Source: Acidobacteriaceae bacterium (lineage in GTDB: Bacteria; Acidobacteriota; Terriglobia; Terriglobales; Acidobacteriaceae). From it: a DNA stretch of 5,342 nt. The stretch spans positions 2,891 through 8,232 of the forward strand of contig PMGP01000215.1 in NCBI GenBank assembly GCA_003156235.1, in the 5' to 3' direction. The stretch's first letter is position 1, and every line of letters begins with the position of its first letter. The position numbers and the translations under genes are program-made. The notes beneath the pieces were generated by a model, which saw only the letters and a program-made list of their open reading frames with translations, was not told the origin of the DNA and ran no database searches. Positions 1-4,402 of this stretch are shown here, in pieces.

Positions 1-1308
1 GAAGACGGCGCTGGTGGCCTTGACGCCGAAAAAGACCGTGCCCAGGCTGGCTGCCCAGGCGACCATCGCGGGAACGGCCCATCCGGCCTGCAATGCAGCG
101 GCGTAGAGCATCCACTTGCTTGCGAAGCCGCTCATCAGCGGAATGCCCATCATGCTGCCCACACCAATCAGCCACGACAGCGTCGTCTTGGGCATCTTCT
201 GCGCCAGGCCGCCGAGCTGGTTCATATCGCGCGTGCCCGTGGCGTGCTGCACCGAGCCGGCGGTCAAAAACAGCCCGGCTTTGAAGAATCCGTGGTTGAG
301 GCAGTGCAACAGGCCAGCGGCAATCGCCAGCGGCGTACCGATGCCGATACCCATCATCATGTAGCCAATCTGGCTCACCGTGGAGTAGGCCAACATGCGC
401 TTCAGATCGGTCTGCACCATGGCGTACATCACACCCACGGCCATGGTGACGGTACCGATCCACATCAGGGATTCACTGCCCCAGGCGAAGTCTCCGTTCA
501 CCGGCCACGCGCCAAAGCTGTGCATGCGGGCGGCAAGGTAAACGCCGGCCTTCACGTAGCAGGCCGCGTGCAACAGGGCGCTCACCGGGGTGGGAGCGGC
601 CATGGCCTCGGGAATCCAGGTATGCAGCGGAACCTGCACGGACTTGGCCACCAGCGCCACCAGCATCAGCACAAAGACGCCGCCTGTAAAGGCTTGAGCC
701 ACCTTGGGATCGGTCCAGAGAGCGCTGCCAGTGCGGTGGTAGACCACCAGAATCGCCGCCAGCAAGCCGTAGCCCGCGATGTGGGTCATCAGTAGCACCT
801 TGCGTGCGCCGGCGACGGCCTCGCGGTTGGTGTACCAGAAGCCCACCAAACTGAAGGAGCACAATCCGACCAACTCCCAGCAGAGGTAGAAAATGAAGAG
901 GTTGGCGCTGTAGACCAAGCCGACAAAGCCGCCGATGAAGACGAGCATCGTCGCGTAGAAGCGGGTGGCGGCCTTGTCGTGTGCCATGTAGCCAATGGAG
1001 TAGAGCAGCACGAAGGCGCCCAAGCCTGTCCCCATCAATGCAAAAAGGACGCTGAGGGCGTCCACGTGGAGAACCAGGGCCAGCGGGCCATCCCAAGGAA
1101 GGACATTAGGAAGGACAGGCAGATCGACGGCCCGTCCGGCTTTGACCCATCCCACCAATCCGATGACAGAAGCCACAGCTGGCAGACAGGTGAGAAAGGC
1201 CAGAATCCCCTTTGCCCGGGCGTTCAACAGCCGCGCAACGAGGATCTGCAGCGCGGCGCCCAACAAAAGCGAGCACGGCGCAATCAGAATAAGGTTCTCT
1301 GCGTTCAT
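1..1308 (-). CDS. NuoL/MrpA-family proton-translocating membrane subunit (C-terminus cut by window)
   Basis: The 436 visible residues form a polytopic membrane protein of the NuoL / MrpA / ND5 family, which moves protons or Na+ in complex I, Mrp antiporters and related complexes. Hallmarks of the proton half-channels are present: WELVGLCSF (Glu145), AKSVQVPLHTW (Lys222), APTPVSALLHAACYVKAGVYL-like segment (His247, Lys253), LNHGFFKAGLFL (His339, Lys343), HATGTRDM and SGFASKW (Lys398). Family members usually exceed 600 residues, so roughly the last quarter to third lies beyond position 1. The ATG at 1306-1308 is preceded by an in-frame TAG four codons upstream; only a weak purine-rich stretch serves as ribosome site. 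The segment around residues 103-160 (YSIGYM, RFYATML, WEL) and the VKAGVYL motif recall MrpA at least as much as NuoL. Which complex it serves cannot be decided because any partner genes are outside the window. Family is sure; exact subunit is not. Confidence 0.93.
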   Translation of the reverse strand, partial: MNAENLILIAPCSLLLGAALQILVARLLNARAKGILAFLTCLPAVASVIGLVGWVKAGRAVDLPVLPNVLPWDGPLALVLHVDALSVLFALMGTGLGAFVLLYSIGYMAHDKAATRFYATMLVFIGGFVGLVYSANLFIFYLCWELVGLCSFSLVGFWYTNREAVAGARKVLLMTHIAGYGLLAAILVVYHRTGSALWTDPKVAQAFTGGVFVLMLVALVAKSVQVPLHTWIPEAMAAPTPVSALLHAACYVKAGVYLAARMHSFGAWPVNGDFAWGSESLMWIGTVTMAVGVMYAMVQTDLKRMLAYSTVSQIGYMMMGIGIGTPLAIAAGLLHCLNHGFFKAGLFLTAGSVQHATGTRDMNQLGGLAQKMPKTTLSWLIGVGSMMGIPLMSGFASKWMLYAAALQAGWAVPAMVAWAASLGTVFFGVKATSAVF

Positions 1309-1445
1309 GCTTCGATGCTAATTTGCAGATAGATCGGGGGATGTGATGGGCCTCACCTTCAGGCGTTGGTATCGCAATGCGGGATGCACTTGTGACCTAG
1401 ATTACCTTTAATAATGACTAAAGCTACCCCCTAACCCAGTTGCGT

Positions 1446-1473
1446 TTGGTAGTGGCATAGCCGACACTATAAG
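1446..1473 (+). promoter_or_regulatory. Possible promoter of the secreted-protein gene
   Basis: TTGGTA (1446-1451) and TATAAG (1468-1473) are separated by 16 nt and resemble -35 and -10 boxes. The -10 ends only three bases before the ATG at 1477, so this promoter would give a leaderless or start-overlapping transcript. No Shine-Dalgarno-like sequence precedes the ATG, which agrees with leaderless initiation but does not prove it. The rest of the divergent spacer (1309-1445) shows an AT-rich patch near 1402-1425 and no clear promoter for the minus-strand gene. Confidence 0.3.
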
Positions 1474-1476
1474 TCT

Positions 1477-2361
1477 ATGCCTCTTCCGGGTCGGTTCTTT
1501 GCCAGCATTTCGGTCTGCTTTTTGTTCCTTTCCCCGTACTTTACGTACGGACAGGATTCCAAGCAATCGATTGTCTTAAACTACTTCAGCTTCAATGGCC
1601 AGCCAACTCCCTCGAAGGAGTTGCTGAGCCTGATGGAGCGTCAGGCCCGGTGGGACGATGCAGGGTCCGGGGACCTGAATCTGACAGGATCGCGCCTCAA
1701 TCCATCTGGGTTGCGCTTGAGCTTCGATAAGATTGACGAGCAGGCGACGCAGGGAGGCCGACTTGTGAAGCGCTATCGCATATTTGCCGAAGGCGCTCCT
1801 GAAAACAAGGTCTTTGCTTTTAAAACTTGGACGATAGAGAATACTGTCTCCACCGATATAAGAGATATCTATGTGAATGGACAAGGGTTGTTGATGATTC
1901 ACCCGCCGACGCCCGAGCAGGAGACGAGCTTCAAAGCAGGGAACGATGAGCTCGATGTCATGCCAGTGACCGAGATCGCGGAGCCGGTCCGCTATCTTTT
2001 CGCCGGGAGGGATCGGGAGTTAATTATTTACGGCACACTCGTTCCCCATCCTGTGATTTCGGTAGATAAGGGTTGCAGGCTGGAAGTGAGAGTCGCCCAG
2101 CCGAATGCCACGGCAGTTCTGATCATTGCCGACCGATTCCCCGCGAAGGCCAAAATTCCATTGGTGTTGGAGTCGGATGGTTCATCCATCAGCGAGATGC
2201 TGAATACGAACGCGGATGGCCACGCGGTGATGGCGGTTTTTCCGTATGTGCCTGGCAAGCCGCAAGGAACGCTCAAGGCGACGGCGGAAGGTCCTGGCTG
2301 CCTCCCGTCCGTCCTTCTGCAGTGGGGCGCGGCGCCTCCCGCGGCTCCGAAGACCCCGTAA
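1477..2361 (+). CDS. Secreted protein of unknown function, 294 residues
   Basis: I do not recognise the family. Residues 1-25 form a classical signal peptide: Arg6, a hydrophobic stretch (FFASISVCFLFLSPYF) and likely cleavage near TYG/QD, so the product is probably exported to the periplasm or beyond. The mature part is mixed polar and beta-rich without further membrane segments. It has only two cysteines, near residues 199 (KGCRLEV) and 274 (GPGCLPS), which could form a disulfide. The segment from about residue 200 to 282 alternates short strands and could be an Ig-like sandwich; this is inference. The tail (AAPPAAPKTP) is Pro/Ala-rich and probably flexible. The ATG at 1477 is the only start that keeps the signal peptide, and an in-frame TAG lies at 1450. 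The next Met, near residue 53, would remove it. The gene stands alone and ends at a strong terminator. The first bases lack a ribosome binding site. Confidence 0.85.
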   Translation: MPLPGRFFASISVCFLFLSPYFTYGQDSKQSIVLNYFSFNGQPTPSKELLSLMERQARWDDAGSGDLNLTGSRLNPSGLRLSFDKIDEQATQGGRLVKRYRIFAEGAPENKVFAFKTWTIENTVSTDIRDIYVNGQGLLMIHPPTPEQETSFKAGNDELDVMPVTEIAEPVRYLFAGRDRELIIYGTLVPHPVISVDKGCRLEVRVAQPNATAVLIIADRFPAKAKIPLVLESDGSSISEMLNTNADGHAVMAVFPYVPGKPQGTLKATAEGPGCLPSVLLQWGAAPPAAPKTP

Positions 2362-2399
2362 CTTAGAGGGCAACAATTCCCGCATAAAACGCGTAAGAG

Positions 2400-2427
2400 A
2401 ACCTCTACTTCGAAGTAGAGGTTTTTT
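2400..2427 (+). terminator. Rho-independent terminator
   Basis: A perfect 24-bp palindrome (2400-2423) folds as AACCTCTACT / AGTAGAGGTT around a TCGA loop, and is followed directly by six T (2422-2427, the first two shared with the stem). It lies 38 bp after the stop of the secreted-protein gene and should end its transcript. On the opposite strand the run of A before the stem is poor, so it is mainly a plus-strand terminator. Confidence 0.9.
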
Positions 2428-2463
2428 GCGCAAAATTGGGTTATTTGGGAAGCGAAAAACAGG

Positions 2464-2505
2464 GGTCAGAGATCAGAGATCAGAGAACAGGGAACAGGGA
2501 ACAGA
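2464..2505 (+). repeat. Heptamer tandem repeat, six units
   Basis: Six consecutive 7-bp units read GGTCAGA, GATCAGA, GATCAGA, GAACAGG, GAACAGG, GAACAGA, consensus G-A-W-C-A-G-R. The strand is almost all purine except for one or two positions per unit. It lies in intergenic DNA between the terminator and the converging antitoxin gene and encodes nothing plausible. Similar CAGAGATCAG / GGGAACAG strings are, from memory, scattered in intergenic DNA of Acidobacteria; I cannot verify that here. Confidence 0.8.
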
Positions 2506-2563
2506 AAGACGGCTAACAGTGGCCGCAAGGGTCAAAACCCCGTTCCCGGACGGTCGGCGTGTT

Positions 2564-2583
2564 GCCGGGGTTGAAACCCCGGC
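2564..2583. repeat. GC-rich hairpin, REP-like
   Basis: GCCGGGGT and ACCCCGGC (8 bp) pair around a TGAA loop; counting the next T-A pair the stem is 9 bp. It ends three bases beyond the antitoxin stop on the minus strand and could protect or end that transcript, but no T-run follows on either strand, so it is not a standard terminator. An upstream AACCCCG (2536-2542) could pair with the same CGGGGTT arm (2566-2572), giving an alternative fold. The shape suggests a dispersed REP-like unit. Confidence 0.55.
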
Positions 2584-2586
2584 CTG

Positions 2587-2901
2587 CTATGGATTTACCG
2601 CCTGTCTCAATGTTTCACGCGTGAAGTTGATGCGCAAACGCATACGAGTGGCTTTGGCGAATCGTTCTAGAGTGCGCGTTGATGGCAGCACCTTACCACT
2701 TTCGAGGCGAGCAATGACTGCCTGAGTCGTACCCATCGCCTTGGCAACCTGCTCCTGGGTCATATCCGCGCCGGCACGGGCCTTGATCATGGCCGATGCA
2801 AGGGCGAACTCCGCGTCCAGCGCATTGTAGGCCGCAACGTACTTTGGGTCCTTCTTCCACTGCTTGAAGGATTCTTCGACGGGGATGAATTTCTGCTTCA
2901 C
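2587..2901 (-). CDS. HigA-type XRE-family antitoxin, apparently without a toxin
   Basis: A 104-residue protein with the layout of HigA-like antitoxins. An N-terminal helical segment (residues about 8-43; WKKDPKYVAAYNALDAEF, then SAMIKAR) precedes an XRE/Cro-type helix-turn-helix at about 48-69 (TQEQVAKAMGTTQAVIARLE, then SGK). A short C-terminal part ends in RLRINF, typical of the family. Such proteins neutralise a RelE/HigB mRNA-cleaving toxin and repress their own promoter. The toxin normally lies just upstream, yet the upstream 71 bp contain no gene, and the next gene on this strand (2973-3344) does not resemble a known toxin. The start is GTG at 2899-2901, supported by a GGAGG four bases before it; no ATG start in frame is available. 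It is either an orphan antitoxin, a regulator derived from one, or half of a pair with an unrecognised partner. Family call is strong. Confidence 0.9.
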   Translation of the reverse strand: MKQKFIPVEESFKQWKKDPKYVAAYNALDAEFALASAMIKARAGADMTQEQVAKAMGTTQAVIARLESGKVLPSTRTLERFAKATRMRLRINFTRETLRQAVNP

Positions 2902-2905
2902 TGAA

Positions 2906-2910
2906 CCTCC
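2906..2910 (-). promoter_or_regulatory. Ribosome binding site fixing a GTG start
   Basis: On the minus strand GGAGG lies four bases ahead of the GTG at 2901. It is the strongest Shine-Dalgarno in the window and decides the non-ATG start of the HigA-like gene. Confidence 0.7.
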
Positions 2911-2918
2911 ATGGCCTT

Positions 2919-2934
2919 ATGGATTTTATACCAT
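2919..2934 (-). promoter_or_regulatory. Extended -10 promoter inside a short inverted repeat (possible operator)
   Basis: Read on the minus strand the site is ATGGTATAAAATCCAT. It holds TGG-TATAAA, an extended -10 (TGnTATAAT type), and the arms ATGG and CCAT are inverted repeats. A start of transcription near 2918 would give a leader of about 17 nt with the GGAGG in place. HigA-like antitoxins usually repress their own promoter through such a palindrome; that this is the operator is inference. No good -35 is seen. Confidence 0.45.
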
Positions 2935-2955
2935 TTTTGCAATGTTATTCGCTCA

Positions 2956-2972
2956 GGGGTGGGGGTGGGGGG
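2956..2972 (+). other. G-run tract directly after the stop of the 123-residue gene
   Basis: Three runs of 4, 5 and 6 G separated by single T sit between the two minus-strand genes, ending one base before the upstream gene's stop codon (2973-2975). On the minus-strand transcript this is a C-rich tract. With three runs it cannot form a full three-layer intramolecular G-quadruplex by itself, but it is an unusual base composition for the window. Confidence 0.6.
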
Positions 2973-3344
2973 TTAATTTTCTGGTAAACATTTTGGCCTG
3001 CCGGGCGGCCTGTTCTGCTTCGGCTGATGGCTTAGGGTTCCAAGGGCGACTTGCGCGGCGTAGAGGAGCTGAGTGCCGTGTTGAAATTCGATCGCGCCGA
3101 TGAGCATTCCGTGCGCGGCGCAGGCAATGAAGTCGCGGATGCTTTCATGATCGATGAGAGCGGGCATGGCTTCGCGGTACGCGGCCTCCGCGTAGTAGCC
3201 TGCGAGGACATTGTCTTCTTTTTTCGCCTTCCCGGCCTTAAAGCGGCTCAGCCAGGCTTCGCGGCATCGGTCTAATGCGGCGTTTTCGGGCACCGGTCCG
3301 GTCGCGGAGCCGGGTTCGAGAAGGACGTAGGTTGGCAAGGCCAT
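2973..3344 (-). CDS. Conserved-looking small protein of unknown function, 123 residues
   Basis: Chosen start is the ATG at 3342-3344 (MALPTYVLLEPGS), because AAAGGA lies nine bases upstream; the frame stays open to 3449 but those extra 35 residues look non-coding. The product is soluble and mainly helical: an extended N-terminus, a basic segment (SRFKAGKAKKEDN, about 33-45), then YYAEAAYREAMPAL, IRDFIACAAHGMLIGAI and LLYAAQVALGTL, ending in a Pro/Arg/Lys-rich tail (KQNRPPGRPKCLPEN). No signal peptide, no catalytic motif I can name and no RelE-like core. From memory I believe small proteins with an IRDFIACxAHGMLIGAI core recur in acidobacterial genomes, often several per genome, without assigned function. 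It sits upstream of the HigA-like gene on the same strand, 71 bp apart, where a toxin would normally be, but that gene appears to have its own promoter. Real gene likely; role unknown. Confidence 0.75.
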   Translation of the reverse strand: MALPTYVLLEPGSATGPVPENAALDRCREAWLSRFKAGKAKKEDNVLAGYYAEAAYREAMPALIDHESIRDFIACAAHGMLIGAIEFQHGTQLLYAAQVALGTLSHQPKQNRPPGRPKCLPEN

Positions 3345-3542
3345 GATGAGGTTTCCTTTCCGTTGAAGTCGGGGTGGACTGCAATGTACAGCGCCCAGGC
3401 CGCGTGAATCTCCTTTTATCTTGCGCCCGGGGATGGAAATTATCTGCAAAAGGGGTATTGTCGACGGCCAATGCGCGGGATTTTGTACTGCTTGCGTAGT
3501 TTTGCCCGCTGCGGTGGCAGGTTGGTTGAAGGGCCTCGACGA
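3345..3542. other. Non-coding stretch between the 123-residue gene and the left repeat
   Basis: No convincing gene on either strand. It should contain the promoter of the minus-strand gene. The nearest candidate pairs TCGACA (3459-3464) with GATAAT (3439-3444), but the 14-nt spacer is short, so I do not call it. An AAGGAG on the minus strand near 3408-3413 has no start codon at a useful distance. The last 25 bases may be a degraded extension of the left repeat (TGAAG occurs at a similar place before both copies). Confidence 0.5.
3354..3359 (-). promoter_or_regulatory. Ribosome binding site of the 123-residue gene
   Basis: AAAGGA on the minus strand lies nine bases before the ATG at 3344. It is the reason for preferring this start over the ATG at 3449, which would add 35 low-complexity residues. 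Confidence 0.6.
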
Positions 3543-3744
3543 TTCGCAGCGGCCCTACGGGACGCTGAATCGATCGGGGTACGCTGACCCAGGGTTTCAC
3601 TCTTTCACCCCACGGACGAAGACCTGTCCGTGGGGACCCCTAACCCTGGGCTATTTTCGTATTCTCCCTACGGGAGAATCGGCGGTTGGAGGTTCGTGGT
3701 TTCCCAGGTCTGAAAATCCAGACATGGGCCACCTGCTTTGTGGT
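3543..3744. repeat. Left copy of composite hairpin repeat flanking the TA module
   Basis: Three blocks recur in direct orientation at 4403-4643. Block A (3543-3596) matches 4403-4456 at 53 of 54 bases. Block B (3643-3694) matches 4469-4520 at 49 of 52. Block C (3693-3733) matches 4590-4630 at 39 of 41. TTTGTGGT (3737-3744) also recurs at 4636-4643. Each block is a hairpin: CAGCG-g-CCC / GGG-a-CGCTG around TAC (3547-3567); CCCAGGGTT / AACCCTGGG (3588-3596 / 3642-3650); ATTCTCCC / GGGAGAAT around TAC (3661-3679); CCCAGGTCTG / CAGACATGGG (3703-3728, one mismatch). This chain of palindromes is a REP/BIME-like mosaic, not a gene. The end at 3744 abuts the toxin operator. Confidence 0.9.
3588..3650. 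repeat. Nested double hairpin, specific to the left repeat copy
   Basis: An outer 9-bp stem (3588-3596 with 3642-3650) encloses a perfect inner 10-bp stem, CCCCACGGAC (3608-3617) with GTCCGTGGGG (3626-3635), loop of 8 nt. In the right copy the outer stem is kept (8 bp) but the inner hairpin is absent and the loop is only 13 nt. CTATTTTC follows the outer stem in both copies, so on the plus strand it might act as a weak terminator that shields the toxin gene from upstream transcription. Confidence 0.8.
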
Positions 3745-3758
3745 AGTCTATAAACTAC
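3743..3758 (+). promoter_or_regulatory. Toxin-antitoxin promoter -10 inside a 16-bp palindrome (probable operator)
   Basis: GTAGTCTATAAACTAC is palindromic except for one central pair (C/A at positions 6 and 11). It contains the probable -10 TATAAA (3749-3754), ten bases before... the site ends ten bases ahead of the toxin ATG at 3769. Type II modules of this kind repress themselves by antitoxin binding at such sites; the binding is inferred. The -35 would fall near 3726-3731, inside the left repeat, where no good TTGACA-like box is seen. Transcription would begin about 3761, leaving a leader of about 8 nt. Confidence 0.55.
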
Positions 3759-3768
3759 AGTCTTCGCG

Positions 3769-4074
3769 ATGATTGAATTCAAACAGACCGAGACCTTCCG
3801 GAAGTGGCGAATACGGGTCAAGGACGAGCGGATACGAGCTTTGATTGCCTCTCGACTGGATCGGCTGGCCTTTGGGAATGCAGGGGATGTAAAACCGGTG
3901 GGGCAAGGAATCAGCGAGCTACGAATCGATCATGGACCGGGCTACCGAGTCTATTTCATGAAGCGGGGCAACACGATCATCATCCTGTTGTGCGGCGGAG
4001 ATAAGAACACACAGACAAAGGACATTCAAACAGCGAAACGGCTGGCGGCAGATTGGAGTAAAGAAAATGGCTGA
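3769..4074 (+). CDS. RelE/HigB-like toxin of a type II TA system (HI1419-type)
   Basis: A 101-residue protein of the RelE/ParE superfamily, Gp49/HigB-like branch often annotated as addiction module killer protein (HI1419-type). Signature segments in order: FRKWRIRVKDER (10-21), RLDRLAFGNAGDVKPVG (29-45), ELRIDHGPGYRVYF (50-63), LLCGGDKNTQTKDI (73-86) and AKRLAADW (89-96). Length is normal and all hallmark segments are intact, so it looks functional. Relatives are expected to act as ribosome-dependent or mRNA-cleaving toxins in the cytoplasm; the exact target of this one is not visible. The start ATG at 3769 has no Shine-Dalgarno in front (CTACAGTCTTCGCG), so translation should be weak. It is cotranscribed with the antitoxin, which overlaps its last eight bases. 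The palindrome at 3743-3758 is the likely autoregulatory site. Confidence 0.93.
   Translation: MIEFKQTETFRKWRIRVKDERIRALIASRLDRLAFGNAGDVKPVGQGISELRIDHGPGYRVYFMKRGNTIIILLCGGDKNTQTKDIQTAKRLAADWSKENG
4055..4058 (+). promoter_or_regulatory. Ribosome binding site of the antitoxin, inside the toxin gene
   Basis: GGAG sits eight bases ahead of the antitoxin ATG (4067), within the last codons of the toxin. The toxin start has no such site, so the antitoxin should be translated better from the shared mRNA. Confidence 0.7.
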
Positions 4075-4360
4075 AAGACTGACCAACTATGATCCTGCTG
4101 AGGATCTCGGATCGGACGAAGCGATTGCGATTTTCATGGCAGAGGCATTTCAAAGCAACGACGCCGCCTACATCGCGCACGCGCTGGGCGTCGTCGCTCG
4201 CGCCAAGGGGATGGCGCAGATTGCCGGGCAGACTGGATTGTCCCGCGAACAGCTCTATCGATCTTTCAGTGAGAAGGGAAATCCAACGCTGAAGACAACA
4301 CTGGCTGTGATGAAGGCTCTGGGAGTCGAACTCACCGCAAAGATTCCTACGGCGGCTTGA
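4067..4360 (+). CDS. HTH antitoxin of the type II TA system (HI1420-type)
   Basis: A 97-residue DNA-binding antitoxin of the addiction-module antidote family (HI1420-type, HigA-like XRE fold). Family features are clear: N-terminal YDPAEDLGSDEAIAIFM (8-24), then DAAYIAHALGVVARAKGM (32-49), helix-turn-helix IAGQTGLSREQLYRSFS (52-68), the GNPTLKT turn (71-77) and a closing LAVMKALGVEL helix-strand (79-89). It should bind and neutralise the toxin encoded just upstream and repress the promoter at 3743-3758. The ATG is chosen because of the GGAG site eight bases upstream and because its first eight bases (ATGGCTGA) contain the toxin stop, a usual translational coupling. Toxin-first gene order is normal for this subfamily. 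Length and motifs are complete. No dedicated terminator follows; hairpins of the right repeat begin about 45 bp later. Confidence 0.94.
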   Translation: MAERLTNYDPAEDLGSDEAIAIFMAEAFQSNDAAYIAHALGVVARAKGMAQIAGQTGLSREQLYRSFSEKGNPTLKTTLAVMKALGVELTAKIPTAA

Positions 4361-4402
4361 CGGGGAGTATAGGAAAAGCAAGCCTCGGGGGTGAAGTTGG
4401 TC

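Noticed and set aside
473..1096. Long minus-strand open frame of 207 codons in the NuoL-like region
   Set aside because: It is in a different frame from the 436-residue membrane protein, whose family motifs are unmistakable. The alternative translation is Arg/Gly/His-rich, as GC-rich shadow frames are.
2246..2725. Plus-strand open frame of 159 codons through the terminator, heptamer repeat and antitoxin antisense
   Set aside because: It crosses a strong terminator and a tandem repeat and has no family resemblance.
2898..2912. Micro-ORF ATG GAG GTT CAG TGA overlapping the GTG start by four bases
   Set aside because: It consists of the Shine-Dalgarno itself and has no ribosome site of its own, so translational coupling by it is unlikely.
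3421..3753. Plus-strand open frame of 110 codons across the left repeat
   Set aside because: It runs through the hairpin blocks, has no ribosome site, and its residues simply read the repeat palindromes. Frames of this kind arise wherever the repeat occurs.
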